A stretch of 17,945 bases of DNA from JBAXRT01 sp037131065. GTDB lineage: Bacteria > Bacteroidota > Bacteroidia > Bacteroidales > FEN-979. Below the pieces are notes generated by a model, which ran no database searches, was not told the origin of the DNA, and worked only from the letters and a program-made list of their open reading frames with translations. A program made the position numbers and the translations under genes. Where the stretch lies: positions 1-17,945 of the forward strand of contig JBAXRT010000052.1 in NCBI GenBank assembly GCA_037131065.1, given 5' to 3'. Positions 1-7,223 of the stretch are shown in pieces. How positions within the stretch are numbered: position 1 is the stretch's first letter; each line of letters opens with the position of its first letter.

Positions 1-212
1 GTACTTCGGGTCATCTGCTTGCCATTGTAATTCTTGCACATGGGAATGTCGAAGACGAAAGTCACATTCCATTTTCCGGCGATCGAATAGCTCAGCTGTG
101 GCAAGAGGGTGAGGAGGTAGTAACCGGAATTGACGACGTTGTTTCCCTTGTCTTTGTCGTTGGTCTTCCATTCGCCTCTCACCTGGAGCAGCATTGTGCG
201 TAAACCGAACAT
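1..212 (-). CDS. outer-membrane beta-barrel protein fragment (partial, off left edge)
   Basis: Seen: an open minus-strand frame from ATG 212-210 runs off the left edge after 70 codons. It contains GLRTMLLQVRGEW, a polar NDKDKGNN loop, SGYYLLTLLPQLSYSIAGKWN and VTFVFDIP. The alternation of aromatic/hydrophobic strands with polar loops is typical of the late strands of a Bacteroidota outer-membrane barrel. An AGGA lies five bases before the ATG. The next upstream in-frame stop is that of the lipoprotein gene (TAA, 260-258), so no signal peptide or N-terminal half is encoded here. Inference: a 5'-truncated remnant, or a short ORF whose true partner lies outside the window. Adding one C at the plus-strand GGG run (8-10) would turn T-R-S into T-P-K-Y, which looks more like a barrel continuation, so a frameshift there is possible. 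The family was not identified with certainty. Confidence 0.5.
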   Translation of the reverse strand, partial: MFGLRTMLLQVRGEWKTNDKDKGNNVVNSGYYLLTLLPQLSYSIAGKWNVTFVFDIPMCKNYNGKQMTRS

Positions 213-257
213 AACGATCCTAAGGAAATGAAGAGAAGAAAGGAGAGAAAACCCCGT

Positions 258-596
258 TTAATTATGAACATTTATATAGACCTGCCGGGATTCAACGTTG
301 TCATACTTGTCCCTGACCTCACAGGTGATCTCGAAACGGTCGGAATGACATACGGTCCATTGAACCGTGGGGCCTTTCCCGATGAAGGTGCCGTAGGTTG
401 CAGTCCAGTGATAGGTTAGCTCTTCACCGGTGGCATTGGCGGTAATGGAAATGATCCCGTTGACCTTCATCGTGGTATCCTGGGGGGTGAGACCGGAAAA
501 GGTAAGTGTATTGTTGGAGGGATTATTGTTGCTTTTTGAACAGGCAGAAAAAAGAATCAACACGCAGAAAAACAATGGAATAAGAGCTTTATTCAT
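258..596 (-). CDS. small Ig/PKD-like lipoprotein
   Basis: The 112-residue product starts MNKALIPLFFCVLILFSAC, a lipoprotein signal with lipobox FSAC and acylated Cys19, followed by an Asn/Ser-rich linker (about 20-30). Residues 31-112 look like one immunoglobulin/PKD-type beta-sandwich: a short PQDTTMKVNG edge, then LTYHWTATYGTF, then ITCEVRDKYDN and a final VYINV strand. Two further cysteines (83 and 92) could pair. It probably sits in the cell envelope, anchored to the outer or inner membrane. No catalytic motif is visible and the partner is unknown. It has its own TAnnTTTG box 41 bases upstream (638-645) and is followed in the same frame by the beta-barrel fragment, so the two may once have formed an operon. 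The lipoprotein assignment is firm; the function is not known. Confidence 0.8.
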   Translation of the reverse strand: MNKALIPLFFCVLILFSACSKSNNNPSNNTLTFSGLTPQDTTMKVNGIISITANATGEELTYHWTATYGTFIGKGPTVQWTVCHSDRFEITCEVRDKYDNVESRQVYINVHN

Positions 597-637
597 GATG
601 ATTTTCTTTGTTATGATGAACCTTGGTTGTTAGGGTG

Positions 638-645
638 CAAAGATA
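638..645 (-). promoter_or_regulatory. Bacteroidota-type -7 promoter box for the lipoprotein gene
   Basis: Read on the minus strand the sequence is TATCTTTG, an exact match to the Bacteroidota -7 consensus TAnnTTTG. It lies 41 bases before the lipoprotein ATG. No TTTG is seen 19-21 bases further upstream, so the -33 element is weak or absent. Confidence 0.5.
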
Positions 646-707
646 CGGCATAAACCATATGCAGGTATGTTAATTTGGTAAAAAAATATAAATTCAAGGT
701 AAACTTT

Positions 708-715
708 TATCTTTG
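708..715 (+). promoter_or_regulatory. Bacteroidota-type -7 promoter box for the ABC exporter
   Basis: TATCTTTG matches TAnnTTTG exactly and lies 17 bases before ATG 733. With its minus-strand counterpart at 638-645 it forms a divergent promoter pair sharing the 9-base core TATCTTTGC. The nearest TTTG (674-677) is 30 bases away, too far for a standard -33 element. The transcription start expected a few bases after the box falls at or near 721, which argues against the TTG at 721 as the translation start. Confidence 0.5.
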
Positions 716-732
716 CTCCGTTGAAAAACCTG

Positions 733-2562
733 ATGAAAATATTGCGCTATGTCCTCCCTTACTGGGGGAATGCCGCCCTGAACATTCTTTTTAACATCCT
801 TTCGGTTCTCTTTTCCCTGGTCTCCTTTACACTCTTTATCCCGGTGGTGGATATGTTGTTCCAGCGGACAAAGCGGCTTCCCAAACCCCCTGAGATTGAT
901 TTCACCAATCTCCATTCACTGACCAGCGGCACTACCATCCGCGATAATTTTTACTATTATTTCGGACAGATGATCGATTATTACGGGGAGAACCAGATGC
1001 TCTTTTACATCGGGCTGACCGTCATTGTTCTCTTTTTCCTGCGGAATCTTTTCCGTTATCTCTCCATGTATTTTCTAGCCAAGGTGAGGAATTATGTGGT
1101 AAGGGATATCCGCAACCATCTGTATTATAAGGTCCTCATCCTCCCTTTGTCATACTTCAGTGAAAGGAGGAAGGGAGATATCATTTCAAGGATAACCACC
1201 GATGTGCAGGAGATCGAGTGGTCGATCATGACCTCCCTGGAGATGATCTTCAGGGACCCCATACAGATCATCTCATTTCTCGTATTCCTTTTCATTATTA
1301 GTCCGACCCTTACCCTTTATGTCCTCATTATTCTCCCCATCAGCACATACCTGATCGGAAGGATAGGGAAGAGCCTGAAAAAAAGTTCTGTGAAGGGGCA
1401 GAAGAAGATGGGCCTGATCCTCTCGATGATCGAGGAGACGATCTCCGGTTTGCGGATCATAAAATCGTTCAATGCCATCGATTTTGCCGATGCGCGTTTC
1501 CGGAATATGAACCAGGATTATGCCCGGCTGATGGTGAACCTCTACCGGAAGCGTGACCTGGCTTCTCCGCTCAGCGAATTCCTCGGCGCAGTCGTTCTCA
1601 CCGCCGTGCTGTGGTATGGCGGCCAGCTTGTTTTTACCCCGGGAAACCTGCTGAGCGCCTCTGTCTTCCTGGTTTACCTTGTGACCTTTTCCCAGGTCAT
1701 CCCGCCGGCAAAGTCGATCACCCAGGCATTTTACAATATTCAGAAAGGAGCCGCTTCGGTCGAACGGATCGAACATGTATTGAATGAACCCGAGGTGATC
1801 GTCGAAAAGGCCGGAGCGATGGAGAAAAAGGAATTTCTTTCGGAGATCGAGTACCGGAATGTAAGCTTCTCTTATTCTCTTGAGCCGGTCCTGAACAAGA
1901 TCAACCTGGTGATCCCTAAAGGAAGGAGCATCGCCCTGGTGGGACCTTCCGGGGGAGGAAAATCGACGCTGGTCGACCTTCTCCCGAGGTTTTACGACTG
2001 CAACGAGGGGCAGATCCTGATCGACGGGACCGATCTCCGCGACCTGAAGATCAACGACCTCAGGGGGCTGATGGGTATCGTTTCGCAGGAGACCATCCTC
2101 TTCAACGACACGGTATTGAACAACATCGCCTTCGGCATGGATCAGGTTACCCTGGAGGAGGTTGTCTCAGCCGCCAAAGTGGCCAATGCCCATGAGTTCA
2201 TCGAACGGATGCCGATGGGATATGAAACCCCGATCGGCGACCGCGGGATCAAGCTTTCGGGTGGGCAGCGTCAGCGCATCAGTATCGCCAGGGCTGTATT
2301 GAGAAATCCCCCGATCCTGATCCTTGATGAAGCCACCTCGGCCCTCGATACCGAATCGGAAAGGCTGGTCCAGCAGGCGCTGGAGAACCTCATGAGGAAC
2401 CGCACCAGCATTGTCATTGCCCACCGCCTCTCCACCATCCAGTTTGCCAATGAGATCATCGTGATGCAAAGCGGCGAGCTCGTTGAACGCGGCACCCACT
2501 TCGACCTCCTGGCGAAGAACGGGGTTTACAGGAAACTTTATGATCTGCAGTCGTTCGTGTGA
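733..2562 (+). CDS. MsbA-type ABC exporter (fused membrane and ATPase domains)
   Basis: A half-transporter of 609 residues that would act as a homodimer in the inner membrane. Residues 1 to about 330 form the six-helix exporter membrane domain. The ATPase domain follows with Walker A GPSGGGKST (404-412), a Q-loop in SQETILFNDT, the signature LSGGQRQR (508-515), Walker B ILILDEATSALD (D532, E533) and H-loop His564 in IAHRLST. All catalytic residues are present. Known of the family: such proteins flip lipid A-core or other lipids, or export drugs or peptides; an MsbA-like lipid flippase is the likeliest role in a Gram-negative, but the substrate cannot be read from sequence. I chose ATG 733 over TTG 721 because a promoter box ends at 715; the longer form would add only MKNL. 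It is transcribed alone, and its stop abuts that of the convergent peptidase gene. Confidence 0.93.
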   Translation: MKILRYVLPYWGNAALNILFNILSVLFSLVSFTLFIPVVDMLFQRTKRLPKPPEIDFTNLHSLTSGTTIRDNFYYYFGQMIDYYGENQMLFYIGLTVIVLFFLRNLFRYLSMYFLAKVRNYVVRDIRNHLYYKVLILPLSYFSERRKGDIISRITTDVQEIEWSIMTSLEMIFRDPIQIISFLVFLFIISPTLTLYVLIILPISTYLIGRIGKSLKKSSVKGQKKMGLILSMIEETISGLRIIKSFNAIDFADARFRNMNQDYARLMVNLYRKRDLASPLSEFLGAVVLTAVLWYGGQLVFTPGNLLSASVFLVYLVTFSQVIPPAKSITQAFYNIQKGAASVERIEHVLNEPEVIVEKAGAMEKKEFLSEIEYRNVSFSYSLEPVLNKINLVIPKGRSIALVGPSGGGKSTLVDLLPRFYDCNEGQILIDGTDLRDLKINDLRGLMGIVSQETILFNDTVLNNIAFGMDQVTLEEVVSAAKVANAHEFIERMPMGYETPIGDRGIKLSGGQRQRISIARAVLRNPPILILDEATSALDTESERLVQQALENLMRNRTSIVIAHRLSTIQFANEIIVMQSGELVERGTHFDLLAKNGVYRKLYDLQSFV

Positions 2563-3396
2563 TCAGATCTCAGCCATCTTCACCAGCACGGCTTCCAGTT
2601 TCTTTTTCATCACTTTCGGGCGGCAATAGAAGCCGTTTACGATGATGGCGAAGATCACTTTGCGCCCGGAGATGGTGTGGGCATAGCCGGCAAAACTCTT
2701 CACAGAGGCAATGGTACCGGTTTTGGCCCGGATCCGCCCCTGTGCGGTGGTTCCTTTCATCGCCTTTTTCAGCGTGCCGGTAAGGCCCGAAAGCGGAAGG
2801 GATTCATAGAAATATTTAAAGTAGGGCGACCTTTGCATGATGTAAAGGGCATCCACGAGCTGACGCGGCGAGATGGCATCATTGCGCGAAAGACCGTTCC
2901 CGTCGTCGAGGTACATACCGCGGGTATCCACTCCCTTTGATTGCCAGAACTCCATGACCGCCCTTGCTCCCGCCGTATTGGTGCTCTTCTGGTAAACCGT
3001 TCCGCCGATCTTCCTCATGATCCTCGATGAGCGCCAGTTGATACTCATCTGGTTCGTGACGGTAATTTCGGGAACGATCGGCGTTCCGAAGATCTCGAGG
3101 GCGGCCCCCGTGACGAACAGTTTCAGGGTCGAAGCCGGGATCATAGGTCGTGCCGGATCCTGCTGTGCAATGACACGCGGCTCTTTTTCAGTACAATCAA
3201 CGAAAAGATAACCCAGGGAGGCTCCCTCCATGCACCGGTCGCTCTTCAGCAGGTTGAGCTCATCGAGAAGGTACTCTACGGTTTCCTGGTCAGTGATTGC
3301 CGGGGCCTGAGAGCGGTTGTGTTCGTTTTGTGAACCATCGTTCGTACACGAAAAGGCTGCAAAGAAAAGGGAAAGAAGTAATACCAGTTGCTTCAT
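2563..3396 (-). CDS. short PBP4/DacB-like (S13) D-Ala-D-Ala carboxypeptidase lipoprotein
   Basis: A 277-residue serine DD-peptidase of the PBP4 family, expected to trim or cleave peptidoglycan peptides in the periplasm. All three active-site motifs are present: SxxK as IPASTLKLF (S89, K92), SxN as DGNGLSRND (S170, N172) and KTG as RAKTGTIASV (225-227). It is short: only 78 residues separate SxxK from SxN, whereas in E. coli DacB (about 477 residues) that segment is some 240 long and holds extra domains. I chose the start at 3396 because it gives MKQLVLLLSLFFAAFSC, a lipoprotein signal with Cys17, and because a promoter-like box lies 21 bases before it. The open frame continues to 3471 but adds only a basic, non-hydrophobic extension. 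Conserved motifs suggest it is active; the lipid anchor would hold it at a membrane. Confidence 0.88.
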   Translation of the reverse strand: MKQLVLLLSLFFAAFSCTNDGSQNEHNRSQAPAITDQETVEYLLDELNLLKSDRCMEGASLGYLFVDCTEKEPRVIAQQDPARPMIPASTLKLFVTGAALEIFGTPIVPEITVTNQMSINWRSSRIMRKIGGTVYQKSTNTAGARAVMEFWQSKGVDTRGMYLDDGNGLSRNDAISPRQLVDALYIMQRSPYFKYFYESLPLSGLTGTLKKAMKGTTAQGRIRAKTGTIASVKSFAGYAHTISGRKVIFAIIVNGFYCRPKVMKKKLEAVLVKMAEI

Positions 3397-3417
3397 GAGG
3401 GTTTGTTGAGAGCGCGG

Positions 3418-3425
3418 CAAAGATC
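3418..3425 (-). promoter_or_regulatory. probable -7 promoter box for the PBP4-like gene
   Basis: On the minus strand the sequence is GATCTTTG, one mismatch from TAnnTTTG. It ends 21 bases before the chosen ATG at 3396. It lies inside the longer open frame starting at 3471, which supports the shorter start. No clear -33 TTTG was found. Confidence 0.35.
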
Positions 3426-3532
3426 GGAAAAAAATCCTTACGGGCTTCTTCCGTATGCTCCCTTCCGACATATCAAAGTGTTAAATATCCTTAAATATGT
3501 AGATGTTTTTACTCCTGAAAACCTTTTTTTTA

Positions 3533-3540
3533 TACTTTCG
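3533..3540 (+). promoter_or_regulatory. possible promoter box for the acyl-CoA carboxylase operon
   Basis: TACTTTCG within TATACTTTCG differs from TAnnTTTG by one base and lies 30 bases before the biotin carboxylase ATG. It follows a T-rich run in the 174-base divergent gap between the PBP4-like gene and the operon. This is the weakest of the promoter calls, but some promoter must lie in this gap. Confidence 0.3.
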
Positions 3541-3570
3541 GCCTCTTAAAAGACGGAAAGAAGGTAGCCG

Positions 3571-5079
3571 ATGATAAAAAAAGTACTGGTTGCCAACCGT
3601 GGCGAGATTGCTATGAGGGTCATGAGATCCTGCCGGGAACTGGGACTCGTGACGGTGGGGGTCTATTCCGATGCCGACCGGAAAGCCATGCACGTGAGAT
3701 ATGCCGATGAAGCCTATTACATCGGCCCTTCCCCATCGAGGGAGAGCTACCTGAATATGGATAAAATCCTCGAAGTAGCAAGGCAATCCGGAGCCGATGC
3801 CATCCATCCCGGTTACGGCTTCCTGTCGGAGAATGCCATCTTCTCGGAACGCTGCAAAAAGGAGGGAGTGAAATTCATCGGTCCCGATGCCTATGCCATC
3901 ACCACGATGGGCGACAAGATCACCGCACGGCAGACCATGATCAGGTCAGGAGTGCCGGTCGTGCCGGGGACAACGGAGAAGCTCACCAGCGAAGAGAAGG
4001 CGGTAGAAGTCGTAAATGAGATCGGGTTGCCGGTCATGATCAAGGCTTCGGCCGGCGGCGGAGGGAAGGGAATGCGCCTCGTGAAAAAAATGGATGAGCT
4101 CCTGCCTATGTTCAGGATGGCCCGGTCGGAAGCAATGAATGCCTTCGGCGACGATTCCGTTTATATTGAGAAATACATCGAATCGCCACATCACATCGAA
4201 TTCCAGATCCTGGCCGACCAACACGGGAATGTGATCCACCTCTTTGAGAGGGAGTGTTCGATCCAGCGGCGTCACCAGAAGGTGATCGAAGAGACGCCTT
4301 CGCCCCTCATGACCCCGGAGCTCCGCAAAGAGATGGGGGAGAAAGCCGTTGCAGCCGCCAGGGCGGTGAATTATGAAGGGGCCGGTACCATTGAATTTAT
4401 TGTCAATGACAATCTCGACTACTATTTCCTCGAGATGAATACCCGCCTCCAGGTGGAGCACCCGGTCACCGAGCGCGTGGTCGGCGTCGACCTGGTAAAA
4501 GAGCAGATCAGCATCGCCAACGGAAATCCCCTTTCGTTCCGGCAGGAAGAGCTGCGTCAGCACGGTCATGCCATCCAGTGCAGGATCTATGCCGAGGATC
4601 CCGACAACAACTTCATGCCGAACCCCGGAATGATCAAGCACATCACCGTGCCGCTCGGGCTGGGGGTGAGGTACGACGGGTATGTTTATGAAGGATATGA
4701 GATCCCGATCTTTTACGACCCGATGATCTCCAAACTGATCACCTGGGGAATCACCCGCCAGGAGGCGATCGCCAGGATGCTCCGCGCCCTTTACGAATAC
4801 AAGATCACCGGCGTGAAGACCTCCATCAAATTCCTCGAAAAGATCATGGAGACCCCCGCCTTCATCAGCGGGAGATACAATACCCACTTTATTGAGGAGA
4901 ACCACGAACGTCTCTTTACCCCGAAACACTGCGGGACCGCATGTGAGGATATGGCCATGATAGCGGCATTTATCGATTATGTGGATAAGCTGGAGAGGAT
5001 CCAGCCACCCAAATATACCGAGGAGCTGGGCTCAAACTGGAAAGATTTTGGCCGCAAAAGAAATATCTTACGTCTTTAA
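3571..5079 (+). CDS. accC: biotin carboxylase subunit of acyl-CoA carboxylase
   Basis: The 502-residue ATP-grasp enzyme carboxylates protein-bound biotin using ATP and bicarbonate in the cytoplasm. The N-terminal biotin carboxylase domain opens KKVLVANRGEIAMRV and includes AIHPGYGFLSEN (about 77-88). The ATP-grasp glycine loop is AGGGGKGM (161-168), followed by ECSIQRRHQKVIEE (228-241) and FLEMNTRLQVEHPVTE (286-301), which carry the usual catalytic Lys, Glu and Arg positions. Full length and intact. The following two genes encode the biotin carrier (9-base gap) and carboxyltransferase, so this is the first gene of a split three-subunit complex. A C-terminal tail of about 50 residues extends beyond the standard fold. 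Because of the carboxyltransferase partner it likely serves a propionyl-CoA-type carboxylase rather than fatty-acid synthesis; accC is the generic subunit name. Confidence 0.95.
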   Translation: MIKKVLVANRGEIAMRVMRSCRELGLVTVGVYSDADRKAMHVRYADEAYYIGPSPSRESYLNMDKILEVARQSGADAIHPGYGFLSENAIFSERCKKEGVKFIGPDAYAITTMGDKITARQTMIRSGVPVVPGTTEKLTSEEKAVEVVNEIGLPVMIKASAGGGGKGMRLVKKMDELLPMFRMARSEAMNAFGDDSVYIEKYIESPHHIEFQILADQHGNVIHLFERECSIQRRHQKVIEETPSPLMTPELRKEMGEKAVAAARAVNYEGAGTIEFIVNDNLDYYFLEMNTRLQVEHPVTERVVGVDLVKEQISIANGNPLSFRQEELRQHGHAIQCRIYAEDPDNNFMPNPGMIKHITVPLGLGVRYDGYVYEGYEIPIFYDPMISKLITWGITRQEAIARMLRALYEYKITGVKTSIKFLEKIMETPAFISGRYNTHFIEENHERLFTPKHCGTACEDMAMIAAFIDYVDKLERIQPPKYTEELGSNWKDFGRKRNILRL

Positions 5080-5088
5080 CCAAAAGTG

Positions 5089-5598
5089 ATGGCATACGAA
5101 ATCAGCATAGAGAACCGGACTGCAACCATCGAACTGCTCAACAGGGCCGGGACCAGGGCCCTGATCGCGGTCGACGGGCACAAATACGACATCGATATCG
5201 TCATGGTGGAGCCGGGGGTTTACTCTATCCTCTACAAGGGCCGCTCCTTTAACATTGAACTGATCGAAGGGGAGACGAGTAAGAAATATATCGTCAATAC
5301 CTTCGCTAAAACCTTCAATGCAGAGATAATCGACGCCGAAACGAAATACATTCAGAGCAGGAGCAAGGGGATGGAGATGGAGGTGGACAACAACATCGCG
5401 TCACCCATGCCGGGCAAGATCGTGAAGATCCCTGTGGCCGTGGGTGAAAAGGTGTCTGCCGGGCAAACCCTGATCGTAGTCGAGGCTATGAAAATGCAGA
5501 GCGAATTCAAATCATCGGGAGAAAAGATCGTTAAGGAGATCCTCGTAAAGGAGGGTGACACCGTGAATGCCCACCAGGTCATGCTGAAGCTGGAATAA
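5089..5598 (+). CDS. biotin carboxyl carrier subunit of acyl-CoA carboxylase
   Basis: A 169-residue carrier that shuttles carboxybiotin between the flanking enzymes. The C-terminal biotinyl domain runs from about residue 102 (IASPMPGKIVKIPVAVGEKV) to the end, with biotinylation motif VEAMKMQ; Lys135 is the expected modified residue. The N-terminal ~100 residues (EISIENRTATIELL ... YDIDIVMVE ... YSILYKGRSF) form a beta-rich region resembling the domain that joins carboxylase and carrier in the alpha subunit of propionyl-CoA carboxylase. Seen here, the two halves of that alpha subunit are separate genes. The frame is open from GTG 5086, but ATG 5089 is the simpler start. Gaps of 9 bases before and 32 after support one operon. 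Confidence 0.92.
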   Translation: MAYEISIENRTATIELLNRAGTRALIAVDGHKYDIDIVMVEPGVYSILYKGRSFNIELIEGETSKKYIVNTFAKTFNAEIIDAETKYIQSRSKGMEMEVDNNIASPMPGKIVKIPVAVGEKVSAGQTLIVVEAMKMQSEFKSSGEKIVKEILVKEGDTVNAHQVMLKLE

Positions 5599-5601
5599 AA
5601 T

Positions 5602-5617
5602 TTTTACCATTTTACCA
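5602..5617 (+). repeat. two tandem copies of TTTTACCA
   Basis: In the 32-base AT-rich gap between the carrier and carboxyltransferase genes, the 8-base unit TTTTACCA occurs twice in tandem and is followed by a partial T-run. There is no visible function; it may be a slippage product or simply low-complexity spacer before the ATG at 5631. Confidence 0.5.
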
Positions 5618-5630
5618 TTTATTTTTTATC

Positions 5631-7169
5631 ATGCAAACACTGGAAGAGAGTTATCTCGAATTTGAAGATAAGAACCGGAAAGCCGAGCAGGGAGGCGGTC
5701 CCGATAAGATTGCAAAGATCCATAAATCCGGGCGCCTGACGGCAAGGGAGCGGATCATCATGCTGCTGGATCCGGATACCTTTGTAGAGACTGATAAACT
5801 GGTCACCCACCGTTGCCATGACTTCGGTATGGAAAAGAACAAGATCCTGGGCGACGGGATGGTGGTGGGTTACGGCAAGGTGGATGGCAGGCTGGTCTTT
5901 GTTTTTGCCCAGGACTTTACCGTTTTCGGCGGCACGATGAGCAGGGCCAATGCCGACAAGGTGATCAAGATCATGGATATGGCGATGCGTATGGGCGCCC
6001 CGCTTATCGGCCTGAACGACTCGGGCGGAGCAAGGATCCAGGAGGGAGTTGAAAGTCTGGCCGGGTATGCTGATATTTTCTACCGCAATGTGATGGCCTC
6101 CGGCGTGATCCCGCAGATCTCCGCGATCCTCGGGCCCTGCGCGGGAGGAGCCGTGTACTCGCCTGCGATGACCGACTTTATCTTCATGGTAAAGGAGAGC
6201 AGCTATATGTTCGTGACCGGGCCCGAGGTGATCAGGACGGTTACCCACGAAGAGGTGACCATGGATGAACTGGGAGGCGCCATGACCCACAATACAAAGA
6301 GCGGCGTTGCCCATTTTGCGGCCGAGAACGATGAGCAGCTGCTCATGATGATCCGTGAGCTGGTAAGCTTCCTCCCTTCCAATAACATGGAAGACCCGCC
6401 GACCAAACCCTGTACCGATGATATCAGGCGGGAGGATGAATCGCTGCAGTCGCTGGTGCCTGTCGACCCGAACAAGCCTTACGACATGAAGGAGCTGATC
6501 ACCACGGTAGCCGACAACCACAACTTTTTCGAGGTGATGCCCCACTATGCGCAGAACATCATCACCGGATTTGCAAGGCTCGGAGGCAAGCCGGTGGGGA
6601 TCGTTGCAAACCAGCCGGCATACCTCGCCGGGGTTCTCGATATAAACTCCTCGGTTAAAGGGGCCAGGTTCGTGCGTTTCTGTGACTGTTTCAACATACC
6701 CCTCATCACTTTTGAAGATGTTCCCGGCTTCCTTCCCGGCACCAACCAGGAGTTCGGCGGGATCATCAAACATGGCGCCAAACTGCTCTATGCGTTTTGT
6801 GAAGCTTCAGTCCCGAAGATCACCGTTATCACCCGCAAGGCCTATGGCGGAGCTTACTGTGTGATGTCGAGCAAACACATCGGCGGGGATATCAACTATG
6901 CCTTCCCCTCGGCCGAGATCGCCGTGATGGGTCCCGAAGGAGCGGTGAATATCATCCACAAAGGGAAGCTGGGTGAGGAACAGCGGGCTGAGGCCGTCGA
7001 CCATTACCGGAAGACCTTTGCCAGTCCTTACAAGGCTGCCGAGCTGGGTTACGTTGATGAGATCATCTATCCGAAACAGACCCGCCTGAAGCTGATCCAG
7101 GCACTGGAGCTCACCCAGAACAAGAGCAAAACAAACCCGCCCAAGAAACACGGGAATATTCCGTTGTAA
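5631..7169 (+). CDS. propionyl-CoA-type carboxyltransferase (PccB/MmdA family)
   Basis: The 512-residue product has the two crotonase-fold halves of biotin-dependent acyl-CoA carboxyltransferases. The N half carries LNDSGGARIQEGV (128-140) and GPCAGGAVYSPA (168-179), the first oxyanion region. The C half carries FEDVPGFLPG (361-370), RKAYGGAYCVM (402-412) and PSAEIAVMGPEGAVN (426-440). It moves carboxyl groups between carboxybiotin and acyl-CoA in the cytoplasm. Asp420 in GGDINYAFP appears to align with the Asp that favours propionyl-CoA in studied PccB enzymes (from memory). With an ATP-grasp subunit in the same operon, propionyl-CoA carboxylation to methylmalonyl-CoA is the best reading. 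The alternative is the methylmalonyl-CoA decarboxylase alpha subunit (mmdA), which is a close homologue; fermenting Bacteroidota use this step in the propionate-forming direction. Full length, no defects seen. Confidence 0.93.
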   Translation: MQTLEESYLEFEDKNRKAEQGGGPDKIAKIHKSGRLTARERIIMLLDPDTFVETDKLVTHRCHDFGMEKNKILGDGMVVGYGKVDGRLVFVFAQDFTVFGGTMSRANADKVIKIMDMAMRMGAPLIGLNDSGGARIQEGVESLAGYADIFYRNVMASGVIPQISAILGPCAGGAVYSPAMTDFIFMVKESSYMFVTGPEVIRTVTHEEVTMDELGGAMTHNTKSGVAHFAAENDEQLLMMIRELVSFLPSNNMEDPPTKPCTDDIRREDESLQSLVPVDPNKPYDMKELITTVADNHNFFEVMPHYAQNIITGFARLGGKPVGIVANQPAYLAGVLDINSSVKGARFVRFCDCFNIPLITFEDVPGFLPGTNQEFGGIIKHGAKLLYAFCEASVPKITVITRKAYGGAYCVMSSKHIGGDINYAFPSAEIAVMGPEGAVNIIHKGKLGEEQRAEAVDHYRKTFASPYKAAELGYVDEIIYPKQTRLKLIQALELTQNKSKTNPPKKHGNIPL

Positions 7170-7189
7170 CAAAAGCAACGCTTTTTGTT
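7168..7189 (+). terminator. possible weak hairpin after the carboxylase operon
   Basis: AACAAAAGC and GCTTTTTGTT are inverted around an AAC loop, with one bulged T. The stem starts at the last bases of the carboxyltransferase stop codon. It is AT-rich and lacks a clean U-run, and the next promoter box (7190-7197) follows directly, so it may be a weak terminator or coincidence. Confidence 0.25.
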
Positions 7190-7197
7190 TAACTTTG
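7190..7197 (+). promoter_or_regulatory. Bacteroidota-type -7 promoter box for the T9SS peptidase-like gene
   Basis: TAACTTTG matches TAnnTTTG exactly and lies 26 bases before ATG 7224. GTTG at 7163-7166 is a possible -33 element, but the 23-base spacing is slightly long. The box overlaps the longer open frame that begins with TTG 7185, so translation from 7185 is unlikely. Confidence 0.5.
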
Positions 7198-7223
7198 TCT
7201 ACCGGTTGAAGAACACCGGGTTT

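Noticed and set aside
3946..4929. Long minus-strand open frame (327 codons) opposite biotin carboxylase
   Set aside because: It is antisense to a fully conserved gene, its His/Asp/Gly-rich composition is typical of a reverse shadow frame, and it has no recognisable motif or promoter.
5619..6773. Minus-strand open frame (384 codons) opposite the carboxyltransferase
   Set aside because: Same reason: a shadow of a conserved coding sequence, rich in His, Arg and Gly, with no domain visible.
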